Positions 23,638 to 34,886 of a DNA stretch of 64,000 nt are shown here, in pieces. A program made the translations under genes and the position numbers. The DNA comes from Plantago major (lineage: Eukaryota; Streptophyta; Magnoliopsida; Lamiales; Plantaginaceae), in contig CM048839.1 in assembly GCA_026545765.1 (NCBI GenBank), positions 65,831,187-65,895,186 on the forward strand, in the 5' to 3' direction. Numbering within the stretch: the first letter of the stretch is position 1; every line of letters starts with the position of its first letter. The notes under the pieces are model-generated. The model did no database searches, had not been told where the DNA came from, and saw nothing but the letters and a program-made list of their open reading frames with translations.

Positions 23638-24368
23638 ATTGGATTATGGTTATTGCTTGTTTAAATACGATATTGATTATGTCTTCGCATGTCATGAGTA
23701 GGTAAACACCCTGATTATGGGGTGGTGACGAATTCAATGCATGCTAGTTAGGGTTCATGTGATTATATACATAAGATGCGATTTACTTTGAGCTTTTTAG
23801 ATTAATTGCATATCCAATATCCTGTTTGATGTGTGTTACGTCAAAATCACTGTTAGACTAAGCATTTGTTCATTTATAAGAAAACGTTTTCGTCTTACTT
23901 TATCTATCAGTTAGTTGCGAACAGTAATATCTGGATTAGCTTAATTAATTGTAGCTTAGTGGAATTGACGCCTCCACTAATGCTATCTGTTTTCTGAAAC
24001 CAAAACCAAGTAGTGACAACTTGAGTAAATCGACATCGTAACAATCGCATGTTTCCTGCTAGCTAGCTTGTCTTCAAGTCACCACACCATAATTCTCCTC
24101 ATTCATATCAATCTCATTAAGTGTTAAATAGTTATCTAGTTAATCTACAAAGTAGTTTACTTTCACTTAGTTAATCATTCTGCTGCCGAAGCAAAAACAA
24201 ACATTTACTGCTTTCATTGTTGTTACTTATATTCGTAAACCCAAACTCACCTAGGTTAAGTCCTTAGAGACCGACCTCGGGGTTAACTTCACTGCACTAC
24301 AAGTTTTCGTAGTGTTGAGAATTAACTTTTGGCTTAGACAAATTTAAAACTTTGATATTGACACATCA

Positions 24369-25508
24369 CAACCTAAAGGATTTGAAGATCCAAACCACCC
24401 TAATCATGTTTTTAAACTTAAAAAGGCTTTGTATGGTCTAAAACAAGCTCGAGCTTAGTATGCTAGACTAACTGAGTTTCTTGTCAGCTTTGGTTTCGAT
24501 AAAGGGGAGAGTGATCAAACCTTGTTCATACTTAGAAAAGGAAAAGATCTTTGCATTGCACAAATCTATGTTGATGATATTGTGTTTGGCTCGACTAATC
24601 CTTTTATGGTAGATCAATTTGTCCAAGCTATGATAGGTACCTTTGAAATGAGTATGATAGGGGAGCTCAGCTATTTCCTTGGTCTCCAGATTCAGCAGCA
24701 AAGTGATGGTCTCTTTTTGTCTCAAGAGAAATATGCCAGAAATCTGATCAAAAAGTTTGGTCTGGAGAACTCTAAGCCGTGCAGTACTCCTATGTCTACC
24801 CCTGTAAAGTTAAGCAGAATCGATGTTGGAGAGGATGTTGACCCAACATTGTATAGATCAATGATTGGCAATCTTCTATATCTATCAGCTAGCAGACCTG
24901 ACATCATATTTTCTGTGTGTGTATGTGCCAGGTATCAGTCTAACCCTAAAATCCCACACCTGACTGCGGTTAAAAGAATACTCAGATATATATCAGGAAC
25001 TGTTAAACTTGGATTATGGTATGCATGTGATACAAACACTAATCTAGTGGCATTTAGTGATTCTGATTGGGCTGGTGATCTAGATGATAGAAAATCCACT
25101 AGTGGAGGTTGCTTTTATCTTAGTTCTAATTTAGTGTCTTGGTATAGCAAGAAACAGAACTGTGTGTCACTCTCAACTGCTAAATCTGAATATGTAGCAG
25201 CTGGGAGTTGTGTGACGCAACTAGTATGGTTGAAAAATATGCTGCATGACTACAATCTTCAAAGTGATACCCTGTTGATGTTCTGTGATAACCTTAGTGC
25301 CTTAAATATTTCTAAGAACCCTGTTCAGCACTCACGCACGAAACAAATAGACATTAGGCATCATTTTCTTAGGGACTTGGTCAATATGCAAGTGATTGAC
25401 ATAGAACACATAGATACAACCAATCAACTTGCAGATATCTTTACCAAACCTTTAGATAGTGAGAGATTCTTCAGTTTTAGAAGATCTCTTGGTCTGTGCT
25501 CTCTGTGA
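24369..25508 (+). pseudogene. Copia-1 pol remnant: C-terminal reverse transcriptase and RNase H
   Basis: The frame starts abruptly inside RT (QPKGFEDP) next to the Athila-1 LTR. It continues LYGLKQ, then an in-frame TAG (24457-24459) where Trp is usual. From there it is open to 25508: catalytic YVDD near 24570, FLGLQI, SRPDI, then RNase H with SDSDWAGD, SKKQN, the acidic residue in KSEYVAAGS, FCDN and the C-terminal IDIRHHFLRD and ADIFTKPL. The sequence looks like the SIRE/Maximus branch of Copia. RT palm and RNase H catalytic residues are present; the missing 5' half makes it a remnant. Confidence 0.92.
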
Positions 25509-25523
25509 TCTTCGTTGTTGAAA

Positions 25524-25556
25524 CCAATGTTGACTAAACATCACAGTCAACATTGG
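25524..25556. repeat. Perfect 12-bp inverted repeat after Copia-1 pol
   Basis: CCAATGTTGACT and AGTCAACATTGG are exact reverse complements separated by 9 nt. The dyad starts 16 bp after the pol stop. A related dyad with 7-bp perfect arms (GTTGACT/AGTCAAC) lies at 29333-29355, with a similar upstream TGTTGAA. Confidence 0.85.
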
Positions 25557-26897
25557 CAGTTAGAAAAAGTTATGTATTTTTGTCTTGCTTCATAGTTCTG
25601 TTATTGTGCTTCTGTGCTTGTCTCTAGATGTTATTGTTTGGCAGCTAAAAAAGGGGGTTCTTTAGCTTTGAAAGACTGCTTGAAACCAAGGTTTAAAGGT
25701 CTCTATTTTTTAGTGTGTTTGTTTTCATAAAAAAATAAACCATTCTTGCTGATTTTGGTTTCATTTGCTGCTCGCTCCTAAAAAAAAAAAAATAAGAAGA
25801 GAGGGGCTCAAAGTGTTCCATCGAGGGTCATGTTGGGATCGTCCAAATACTAGCTATATACCGGCATGGCAACTGCAGCCATATGTCCGTGAGGGTTGAT
25901 GGCTTGTACTTTGAACCACCAACACGCACAAAAGTGCTGACCTACGGTAATGCCATTGGTTCACTTGCAAAATTGAGTACCAAATAGCCCAATGTGGCCA
26001 CTCAGTTTTTTTTATGCTATGAGACGTGTGTTCACCTTACTCCGCTTAAGCTTAGGCTTTGGATGGGATTCATACGTGTTCCAATTATTTGACATGGTTC
26101 ACTGTCTCATGGTCATCCCAACTCAAAAAAAAAAAAAAAAAAAAAAATCAAAAATTTTGGAGGAGGTGTTAACTTTCGAGTGTGTTTCTTTCGTATTCTC
26201 TTCTCTTTCTTTTTACCTTCAGCATTAGTGTTAGTGGTGTTATCCTCATCTACACATTCTTTACTTGGTTTCCTGGTTAGCTTACAATAAGATTGGTCTG
26301 ATTTTTTGATGTTACCCTCACTGATGAGCCAACATTCAGTTCAACAGAGACTTTAATTGCTTTTGCTTCCTCTTCTGTGCTTTCTATGTGGTGTTTTGTG
26401 TGCTTTTGGGTTTGAGGGGGAGTAGGTCCAGGGTTTCCTTTGTTTTTTTTGTTTGCGTTCCTTGCATTTTGTTCATGCTCAAAAAGTCACTTTTTTAAAA
26501 TCATGCTTATTAGTGAACCTCCCTATCGATTGTCTAATTTTATCTGATTACTTTGACTTAACAGATAACTGTCTTACTTACAACAATAATTCGTTATTAA
26601 CAGTTGTGTACAGTTTTTGTTGCATTGATATATATTTGCAGGAATTTTTCCAAACCAAACCCAACAACACTCATCTTGACTTATCTAGTAAGTTGTGTAA
26701 TTAACCACCCACTTTACCCAATACACCTCCAAAACCGTACCCTCTCTCTCTCTTCCCCAATCACCAATTTCTTACTTTTACCTTTTTGTTTCTTTCTCCC
26801 TTCTTTTTACCCTAATTTATTCTTCTCCCCTTTACTCCTTCTCTCGCCCAACCTCTCCATCTTCTTCATCTTCTCGTATGCTCCAATCCCTCCTTCA
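25557..26897 (+). other. Copia-1 spacer between pol and the downstream ORF
   Basis: About 1.3 kb without a credible gene. It holds the second copy of the dispersed repeat (25790-25990), a run of 13 A near 25780, a longer A-tract near 26127-26149, and from about 26690 a very pyrimidine-rich leader with CTCTCTCTC and TTCTT runs. The leader sits just before the ATG of the downstream ORF and resembles a plant 5' untranslated leader. Confidence 0.6.
25790..25990. repeat. Dispersed repeat, copy 2
   Basis: Matches 20300-20600 with the same order of blocks (CATATGTCCGTGAGGGTTG near 25891, then CACGCACAAAAGTGC and ACGGTAA). It lies within Copia-1, so the repeat may belong to this Copia family's spacer. 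Confidence 0.7.
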
Positions 26898-28104
26898 ATG
26901 GCGCCATGAAAAGTTTACCCTGAGCCCTTAAGAGCAGAACCGGAAAACTTTGTGATTCCCAACTCCCCAGACTCTTTTGATTCATTCCACCTACATCCCC
27001 CATTATTATCTCCTCATCTTCGGAAGCTACCTCACCCACCTCTTTCTAGTCGGTTTCTGACATACTCAACGAAGCTACATCCCGGAGAACGATCTGCTTT
27101 GGGTAAATTCCTATGGACAATCAAAGCCCACAGGCGGATGGTGGGTCTAGCCCAATTTCGGAACCAAATTAGTCACCTCCAAGAGAAGATGTTCTTGTGT
27201 CGTCCCCTCCACTTGAGTCACAATCCCACACTGAAGAAATTGGTCTAGATGACCAAGAGATGAACTTGGACCAGTCAGATGCATCTAGGTCGCATATGGG
27301 TAATGTTCCAGTGAACTCTCCTCCTCAGAAAATTTCGAAGATGATTCTGATGATACAGGGGAAAATTATTCTGACGAATTTGTCTCTACTACTATGGAAG
27401 TTTCTCAGGATTGTGAGGTACAGTCTGCTTCTGACTTCTATGGTGACGCATTTAATTTCCTTTTCTTTCGTCAAATTGATTCTGAGAGATTGATGATTTG
27501 TGTGATAATCCGTTGGATTAGGAACGATTGATTGATTGAGAAAAAGGAATCTGTTTCACTCTGTTACTCACTTGGAACCCTATGTGCCTTCTATTTTGAG
27601 AATTTTTCTGTAACATGTCCAAGAATTTTGGTAAAGCTGGTTCTCCCAAGCATCATAGTGTGTATGTGCGAGGTGAGGTGTACTCAATTTATGGGAGGGA
27701 TGTGAATTTGTTGTTGCAAAGAGATCTTGATTTGATAGAAACCCCCTTGACTATGACTTTGGATGATGTTGCTACGGAGTTGACCTAAAATAAAGTGAAA
27801 AAATGGCCAAAAAGTGGTTTGCCAGCCAAAACTTGTTCCTCCTACTGATACTTCTGCTCCTGGTTCTTCTGCTGTTGCAGCTATTGTTCCTTCTGGCAAT
27901 GGTGACTACAATGTTGAGTCAACATCAATACCCAGCTTTGCTTCTTTATCTGCAGGTACTCTCACTGAGAATGACAAGATCATTTTGGCACAGATCAAGT
28001 CCCTGGATGATCATAATGCATCTCTCAAAGACCAAATTGCCAAGAATTTGGAGTTTCGAAGCACCTTAGTCTCTTTCCTTTCCTCACAAAAAGGGGGAGA
28101 ATAG
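26898..28104 (+). pseudogene. Copia-1 downstream (env-like/accessory) ORF, decayed
   Basis: An ATG at 26898 opens MAP and then meets a TGA at once. Frames 26952-27248, 27197-27493 and 27814-28104 carry on the same biased, Ser/Pro/Leu-rich composition. The last piece (SLDDHNASLKDQIAKNL) looks like a short coiled coil and ends GGE just before the polypurine tracts. Plant SIRE-type Copia elements carry an extra ORF between pol and the 3' LTR, which is the basis for the call. The start MAP and the location match the accessory ORF of Copia element B at 59811, but I cannot align the remainder. Confidence 0.5.
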
Positions 28105-28225
28105 ATTAGGATTTCATATATTGCTTATGATACTGTTTTGGTGTTTTTGGTACTTTGTTTTGGCTATGTAATGCTTAACTTTAGAACTTGTGGATCTTGG
28201 ATTCTAGTAGTATGTATTTTGCTTT

Positions 28226-28253
28226 AAGGGGGAGCTTAATCCTTAAGGGGGAG
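28226..28253 (+). promoter_or_regulatory. Two polypurine tracts (AAGGGGGAG x2)
   Basis: AAGGGGGAG occurs at 28226-28234 and again at 28245-28253, just before the probable 3' LTR of Copia-1. Such tracts prime plus-strand synthesis in LTR retrotransposons. The duplication is unusual, and the second copy is presumably the one that defines the LTR edge. A related AAAAAGGGGGAG occurs at 28090-28101 at the end of the ORF. Confidence 0.6.
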
Positions 28254-29330
28254 TATTTTTTGGTGCTTCTTTCATATCCTTTGACTATTTTTGTCTAACA
28301 ACTACAATTCAGGTTTTGTGAAGAAAGCCAAGAATTAAGGGAGAGATTGAAAGTGCGATTTATTGCACTGATTATATTAATTTGGCCTTTCTTAAAACCG
28401 GTTCGATATTTGTAGTTGTTTTTCTATGGATACTTTGTACTTCCTCGGTCCCGTCTTATGTTTCCAATTTTGACTTTTTTTTTCAGTCAACGGACTTCAA
28501 CTTTAACTACGAATTACTCTTAAACGACAGATGTAAAATGTTCAACTAAATTATATTATTAATGTTTAGTCCCTAAAGTTTCAAAATATAATTTAATTGA
28601 ACATTTTACATTTGTCGTTTGAGAGTAATTTGTAATCAAAGTTGAAGTCAGTTGACTTAAAAAAAAGTCAAAATGGAAAACATGGGATGGGACGGAGGAA
28701 GTAGGAAATATAATCTTGGGCTGGAACAATGCTTAATGGGCTAAGCTGAACCATCTTGGGCTTGAAGGAAGGATCTGGACGCAGGCTGTTGGAATAAGGA
28801 AGGAGTTTGTGAAATATGGGCACAAAGGAAGCAAGAATGAAATAAAGATTCTGTGGATATTAACTTAAGGAATATTTCCTTCCAACATAACGCAAGCTGG
28901 AAAGAATAAACTGCCGTTCTTCTTCATGGTCGACTGGAACACTATATATATACAAAAAGAACGACTGCAAGAAGACCACGTCTTGAGTGAATCAATTCAC
29001 AATATTAAGAGTTTGGTTTTCTTGCGTTACTAGACATTGATATCGAAATCACTTGTGAGTAGTCTCTAAGTATTGAGATTTACTTTAGTGTTATCAAACT
29101 AGAATAGGTTTTGCTTGTCTGTTCTAGGTCTAGTGTTTGTTGTTTAATCAATCGTTTGTGATTGAATTAACCTTAGTTTTGTAATTCTACTTTTCTTGAT
29201 AGTGGAAATTTAGCCTACGGCATGGTCGGTATATTTATATACCAGCTAGAAAGTATTTGTAGTTGTCAGTTTATATTTCCGATGCTTACTGATCTTATAA
29301 GTTTACTGCTGTCAATCACTGTTGAAGACA
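28254..29330 (+). repeat. Probable Copia-1 3' LTR, with an inserted MITE
   Basis: The stretch follows the polypurine tracts, contains a TATA-like ACTATATATATA at 28941-28952 and is non-coding. It is interrupted by the MITE at 28440-28701. No second LTR copy is in the window, so neither end can be confirmed. Confidence 0.4.
28440..28701. mobile_element. Stowaway-like MITE, 262 bp
   Basis: The element is one long imperfect inverted repeat. Its ends are CTTCCTCGGTCCCGTC on the left and GGGACGGAGGAAG on the right, flanked by TA on both sides (28438-28439 and 28702-28703). Internal arms also pair, for example AACATTTTACAT.. against ATGTAAAATGTT. CTCCCTCCGTCCC-type ends with TA target duplication are the hallmark of plant Stowaway MITEs, which are moved by Tc1/mariner transposases. 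It has no coding capacity. Confidence 0.9.
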
Positions 29331-29546
29331 TTGTTGACTCAATATCATAGTCAACGTTGTATATCTCTGTCCAGTGTACCGGTCCCGGACCAACAGTTCT
29401 AACACCCCCATCTTTCATCCCAAAACCTTGTTGGCCTCCCATCCCCAACCACTTTGAAATAATTATTTGCAAACCACTCTTTTGACCCAACCCATTTCAC
29501 TAGATCTCTCCACCACTCCGATCAATGGCACGATTTTCCTTTTCCT

Positions 29547-32421
29547 TTAACAAAAATATTTACATTGTTCCAAAATCCCAATATTTAGATTCAATAACTT
29601 GTACCTAAAGCTCTCTACCCCCTCCCCCCCCCCCAATAGAAGTCTCCATGCCCATCTTTGAAGCAAGGCCTTATAAAAAAAAATTAGATTTTTGATCCCA
29701 AGACCTCCATTATCTTTTGCCTCACAAACATTTTCCCATTTCACCCGAACGATTTTCATTCTTTCATTGTCCAACTTCCCTCCACAAATAAAATTGCGTT
29801 GAAATCCTACCAACTCTTTTATTATTGAAACCGGCGCTTTAAAAAAAGAAAAGTAATAAATAGGAAGGGCATTAAGCACCGCACTAGTTAAAACGATTCT
29901 TCCTCCGAGCGATAAGAATTTGTTCTCCCAAACCCCTAATCTTTTCTCAAATTTTTCTTCGACTTTACTCCAAGTATTCTTATCTTTTGGTCCCCCCCCC
30001 CTTCAAGACCCAAATAGTTAAACGGACACGATCCCACTTGACAGTTTAGTATACCTGCCCACCGTTCCAAACCCCCCTTCCCACAACCCACCCCCATTAG
30101 ACTAACTTTACCCAAAATTAATTTTCAACCCCGACAAAAGTTCAAAACACTGCAACACACTCTTTATTACCTCAAAATTCTTTTCACAACATACTCCCCT
30201 TATTTATGAATCGTCCTCAAATTGAAGATGCGAGACTCTTATCTTATTCTTTGCAATTATCACCGGCTTAAAATTTCCCTTTTCTCATGCTTTTTTTTAT
30301 CATCCTACTAAGACCTTCTGCCACTATTAGATACAAAAAGGGGATAACGGATCCCCTTCCTCAAGCCTCTAAACACTTTGAATTCTTTTGTTGGACTCCC
30401 ATTTATCAAAACCGAAGTTGTTAACGTTGACACACATTCTTTAATCCATCCAATCCACACCTCACCAAAACCCAAATTCCTCATCATTTCAAATAAAAAC
30501 TCCCACCGCACCGAGTCATATGAATTTTTCAAAATCAATTTTAAATAAAAAAATGTTTTTCTTTTCCATTCTAGCTTCATCTATCACCTCATTTGCCATC
30601 AAAACCCCATCTAATGTTCCTCCCTCCTATAAAATCCGATTAATTTTCCGCTATAATTCCATCAAGAACTTTTCCTAACCTTGTAGCTAAAACTTTTGCA
30701 ATAATCTTATATACACTATTTAGTAACGAAATGGGTCTAAAATCACAAATATTCACAGGATTCAAATTTTTTGGCAATAAAGTAATGAAAGTACTATTCA
30801 TACCTTTGCAAAACCTCCCATTTTTGTGAAATTCATCGAACACTCTATTTACATCTTTCTTCACCACCTCCCAACATGATCTAAAGAAATGCCATCCAAA
30901 CTCCTCAGGTCCCGGACTCTTTTTAGCTCCACAATCCCACACCGCATCTTTTATTTCATCCTCCCCAAAAAACCTCTCCAACCCTTCTCTCTCGACCTCC
31001 GTAATTCTAGCTCCCTCCAATCCACAAATTTTAAAATCCCCAATCTTTCTATCCTTAAAATGTATCTCAAAAAAGTTACGTATCCCATCTTTAACCTCAT
31101 TCACTTCATCCACCCATTTTCTATTTATTCTAACACCTCTAATTCCATTTCTCCTTTTCCTTCTTTCGATTGCTCCATGAAAAAAATCATGTACTTGCAT
31201 CCCCTTCTTTAACCCATTTCCTCTTCGCTTGTTGCATACGCAACTTTTATTTTTTAGCCAAAAGTCTTTCAATTTCTGCAAGAGTGCTCGGTCTCCAGCT
31301 TCGTATACCATCACTAGCCGCCCCTTCTGTTTCCCCATTAGCAATATTGTCCAATCCCTCCACACCATTTTGTCCATTAGCACTACTCTCCACTGGCCCA
31401 CTACTACTTTCGATACTCAAATGCAAATCAATTTCCCCTTCTCCACTACAGTCCATGCACCTGTCCTCCTTTTCTTCAGTCAACAAATCCTCCTTTACCA
31501 ATTCATTGGTCAACATCTCAATTTTCTTGTCCACATCTCCCCATTCATTATTCTGCCATTCACGCAGTTTCATTTTCACTCTTTTTAACTTTTCTTTGAT
31601 TACAAAACATCCCCATCCACTTAATCCTCCTTTCTTCCATTCTTCTTCCACTATGTCCATGAATTTATTTTCCTTTGTCCAACTATTGATAAATCTAAAC
31701 GGTCTGGGACCCCAATCCCTCCCCTCTTCCTTGACGATAATCGCCACATGATCCGAAATTCGCCTTTTCAATCCCATTTGTATTAGCCCCAACCATCTTT
31801 TCATCCAATTTACGAAAGCAAAAATCGATCAAGTCGACTACTACTCACCCCATTTCCTCGATACCATGTAAACTTCCTTCTAACCATTGCTAAATCAATC
31901 AAATCTGCTTTCATTATGAATTTATTAGAAGACCTTGTACTCCGCTTTCCCACACCTTTCGCTTTGCCTCGCCTTTCCTCCTCATTTCTTACGGCATTGA
32001 AATCACCGCAAATACACCATTTATCCTCCTCTCTTCCTTCCATTCCCTCTAACACCTTTGACCACAACATTTCCTTTTTTACATCATCACAAGGTGCATA
32101 CACATTCAAAATTTAAACCTCCTCTCCCATCCATTTACCCTTAACACCAAGAACACCCTCCTCGCCCCAAAAAATCGATTTCTCGAAGACTTCACCATTC
32201 CACATTCAAAGTAGGCCACCAGACGCTCCAATAGACCCCGAAAAAACCCAATCTACGTTACTCCCACCCCAAAGTAACTCCACCGATCTTCTATCAATCG
32301 CTTCCATTTTCGTTTCTTGAATACACACAAAATCAATATGTTCTTTAACCACAAGATCTGTTATTTCTGTTTTTTTCACCCTTCCACCCAAACCTCGTAT
32401 ATTAAAACTTAGCATCTTCAT
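29547..32421 (-). pseudogene. LINE C ORF2: endonuclease and reverse transcriptase, broken
   Basis: It starts at ATG 32421 with SFNIRGLGG and the catalytic CIQETK of the endonuclease, continues at 32109-31810 (CGDFNAV, RLDRFLLS), then a linker frame 31804-31247. RT follows at 31401-30640 (KSPGPE, FRPISLLN) and 30580-30308 (SYDSVRWEFL, then a changed GDPLSP block). The catalytic motif near 30230 reads FEDD where an Ala is standard before DD. A conserved post-RT block (GGRIVLTSAVL, then 29879-29547) ends the recognisable part. At least five frame breaks; there is no RNase H. Confidence 0.85.
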
Positions 32422-33244
32422 TGACCATTCTTTTCAATTCCACCACCTTTTGTCTTTGCAGAATTATCCAACTCATTCCTGTCTCTATCCTCCCATATTT
32501 TGAAAACATCCTGAGCTTTATTTCCATCCTCTTTACTCAATAATTCCATTTCCACAACTTCCCTTACACACCTTAGCGCCCCCTCCTCAATGTTCTTTCT
32601 TGCCATTTTATTATCTCCACTTTCTAGTTCCTTCTCTATATTTGTACACTCACCTACATTTTGCATAGCTTCCCCATTTATTCCATCCACATTGAAATTC
32701 AAGTTCTTTCCTTTTTTTGCATCCACAGACTGTTTCCCATTACTTCCTAACTCTTATATGAATTCCCTCCATATCTCAAATCTAGTCCTCCTTTTCCTGA
32801 TCTTTTCCTTCTTCTTCGATTTTTTCTTTGCATTCACCCCTTTACCTTTTGCCATTGTTTTTTAATAATTGGTCCCAAGCCAAAGGGATCCGAGTCCAAC
32901 ACAGTTTCAGCAGACTGCTCCATTTTATCACTGTCGATTATTTTGTTACTTCTTTCCATATCCTGTCTATTCATGCTGCCATGTCCAACCTCATCATTTC
33001 TTTTTTTCTCACCCACGTCACCTTCTCATGCCTTATCATCAGATCCCACATCTGACCCATTCGGTTCATCAATTACCTTATCCACTCTATTCAATCCATC
33101 CCGTACAACCTCTTTGTTTGCTTTCTTCAGACCATCACTCATGCCATCTTCTATAACAATGTCCACTAGCCTTTCATCATTTTCGTCAATTCTCAGTTGA
33201 GTTTCGAGAACCCTTTCGTCATCAAATTCCTCTCTACCCTCCAA
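32418..33244 (-). pseudogene. LINE C ORF1 remnant
   Basis: Frames 33244-33026, 33016-32834 and 32726-32418 are acidic and lysine-rich with no clear domain. The last one ends in a TGA that overlaps the ORF2 ATG as ATGA (32421-32418), the same arrangement as in LINE B. Its position upstream of the endonuclease supports an ORF1 tail. The RNA-binding domain is not seen. Confidence 0.5.
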
Positions 33245-33250
33245 ATCTTC

Positions 33251-34510
33251 TGATGCGTCAAATCAAGTCCTTAATTTGTTTAGCCAAGAGAAATATCAAG
33301 GATCACTAGAAAATACGTAGTGAGTTGATAAGTTTCCCCAAGTGTCGTTCTCAAAGGACTTAACTAAGCTTGTTGGCGTTTTAAAAGATTAGGTCAACTA
33401 AGAATTGCGTCTTACGACTTCCAATTCTTTCTTTCACAATAGCACAGATAGTAATCAGCAAACACGAGTTTGAATATCAATTAAAGGAGACATGGGGTGG
33501 TGGTTTCATCGAGAGCTAGCTAGTGAAGGATTGCAATGAAGAATGCGAATTTTGAAAGTAAAATCGTTCAATGGACGTAGTAGAGTCGTCAATTCTACTA
33601 GTCCGCTTATAGTCGAATGTGTTGGGCTTAAATCGTAAGTAACCTTGAGGTGCGAATTCCTCTAGTAGATTTTTCGTATTACAAAACGATTGCTAAGACA
33701 TTGAACTATAAAATATTCACAAGATTCACAAACAATAAACATTGCATCTTCATCCAAAAGATCCTACACTAGCATGCTCAAGATTTCACCACCAACCCAT
33801 CGGTGATGTTTAGCTACTCATACTCATATTGTCACAGTCAAGAGATATGATAAACCAAGCAATAAACATCAACAAGAAGTAATAAATCAGAAACAATACA
33901 ACTTTACTGAATAATGATGAATTACCGAGCTCCAATGGATAACAATGGTGAAAGTACTGTTACAGGAAGAAATCTTGAAGCTAAATGGTGAACCAAATCT
34001 CCAACTTGATCAGATGGATGATGATTGGAACCCTAGAACTCTCTCAAAACCTCTCACAAAATGTCTTTAAAGTGAAAAGTATATTTGAATTACAAAAATA
34101 TGGAGTTTAAAACGTACAAAATGGAAAAAGTAACGCTAGAATCAGGAGTAGATCGATCCCGGCGATCGCCCGCTCCGCAAAAATTCCGCAGTGGCAGTAT
34201 AATCACTGGGGCGATCGCCCTACTTGTTTTCAGGCTCGAAAATCGACTTCTAGTCCTTGACCCGTTTGGCACCCCGGGCAACTTTGTGGCACTATTTGGA
34301 GTCTTGGAGCTTTTGATCTCCGTCAATGTGCATAAAATGCATCGTTTTGACTCCTTTTCTTCATGAAAAGTACCTAAAACCTGGGATTAATGTGGAAACA
34401 CGCAAAAAAAAAAAATACAAAATATATACAAATAAAGGAAAAACTAAACAAAAAATTAGTAAAAACAAGGTAAAAAGAACCATATGAGGTGTCCTAAAAA
34501 TGACTCATCA
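33251..34510 (-). repeat. Athila-2 3' LTR (1260 bp)
   Basis: Read on minus it starts TGATGAGTCATT at 34510 and ends TTGACGCATCA at 33251, giving the same TGATGAG...CATCA ends as the other Athila LTRs here. It is preceded on minus by the polypurine tract GGTTTGGGGAGTAT. It contains palindromes GGCGATCGCC (34161-34170) and GGGCGATCGCCC (34209-34220). ATGAGTAGCTAA, shared with Athila-3, occurs near 33812-33823. Confidence 0.82.
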
Positions 34511-34886
34511 ATACTCCCCAAACCGAACCTTTCCCGTCCTCGAGCAAACGAAAAATCTAAAAAAGAAACTAGCTCTAAACAAAGAACGAGTCAGACAACC
34601 AAGTTACCGAATCTACATTTATAAGAAACAAACTCCAAAGATGCAAAGATTTTGAGTTGTTACCAACGTTGGTGGAAAATCAAGCAAAAAATCAAACTAG
34701 TTCGTTTCCAAAATATATAAGACTTAAGTCTATCTCAGTAGTCCCTCACATGTAAATGAATAGAAACTCTCACTCTTATGGACAATTCCGGGATGGGGTA
34801 AACACTCGAAAGTAAAGCTGGGAAGGTGGTTTACACCACAAGTTGCCAAAAATTTCTTATGCAAATGTGTTGTTTTCAATGGTGTC
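34511..34886 (-). mobile_element. Athila-2 internal 3' end with polypurine tract
   Basis: Non-coding sequence ending in the tract next to the LTR at 34510. It aligns with 20620-21051. It is cut at 34886, where the Athila-3 LTR begins on the other strand, so Athila-3 apparently inserted into Athila-2 or the two were joined by rearrangement. Confidence 0.7.

Larger units (their letters stand above)
21052..24368 (+). repeat. Athila-1 3' LTR, about 1.42 kb once the nested LTR is removed
   Basis: It starts TGATGAGTC right after the polypurine tract and ends TTGACACATCA, the same ends as the LTR at 34887-36163 (TGATGAGAC to GCACATCA). It is interrupted by a solo LTR at 21746-23637. Near 21357-21423 it has a block of palindromes. 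Immediately after the LTR, at 24369, Copia-1 reverse transcriptase begins mid-gene, so this element probably inserted in that Copia; the left half of the Copia is not in the window. Confidence 0.8.
29400..33250 (-). mobile_element. LINE C: L1-type non-LTR retrotransposon, decayed
   Basis: Minus-strand LINE with the order ORF1 tail, endonuclease, RT and post-RT region. The 3' limit is uncertain: there is no T-run on + near 29400 and the RNase H is absent, so the 3' end is truncated or replaced. The 5' side runs up to the Athila-2 LTR edge at 33250. Motifs differ from LINEs A and B (for example ICGDFNAV, FRPISL), so it is a different L1 lineage. Confidence 0.8.

Noticed and set aside
30308..31401. 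Two LINE C RT pieces as separate genes
   Set aside because: They are consecutive parts of one RT in different frames, joined by short unreadable stretches, so they are one pseudogene.
31170..31751. 193-codon + strand ORF
   Set aside because: It is the antisense shadow of the LINE C endonuclease-RT linker, with Ser/Leu-rich translation of a Lys/Glu-rich strand.
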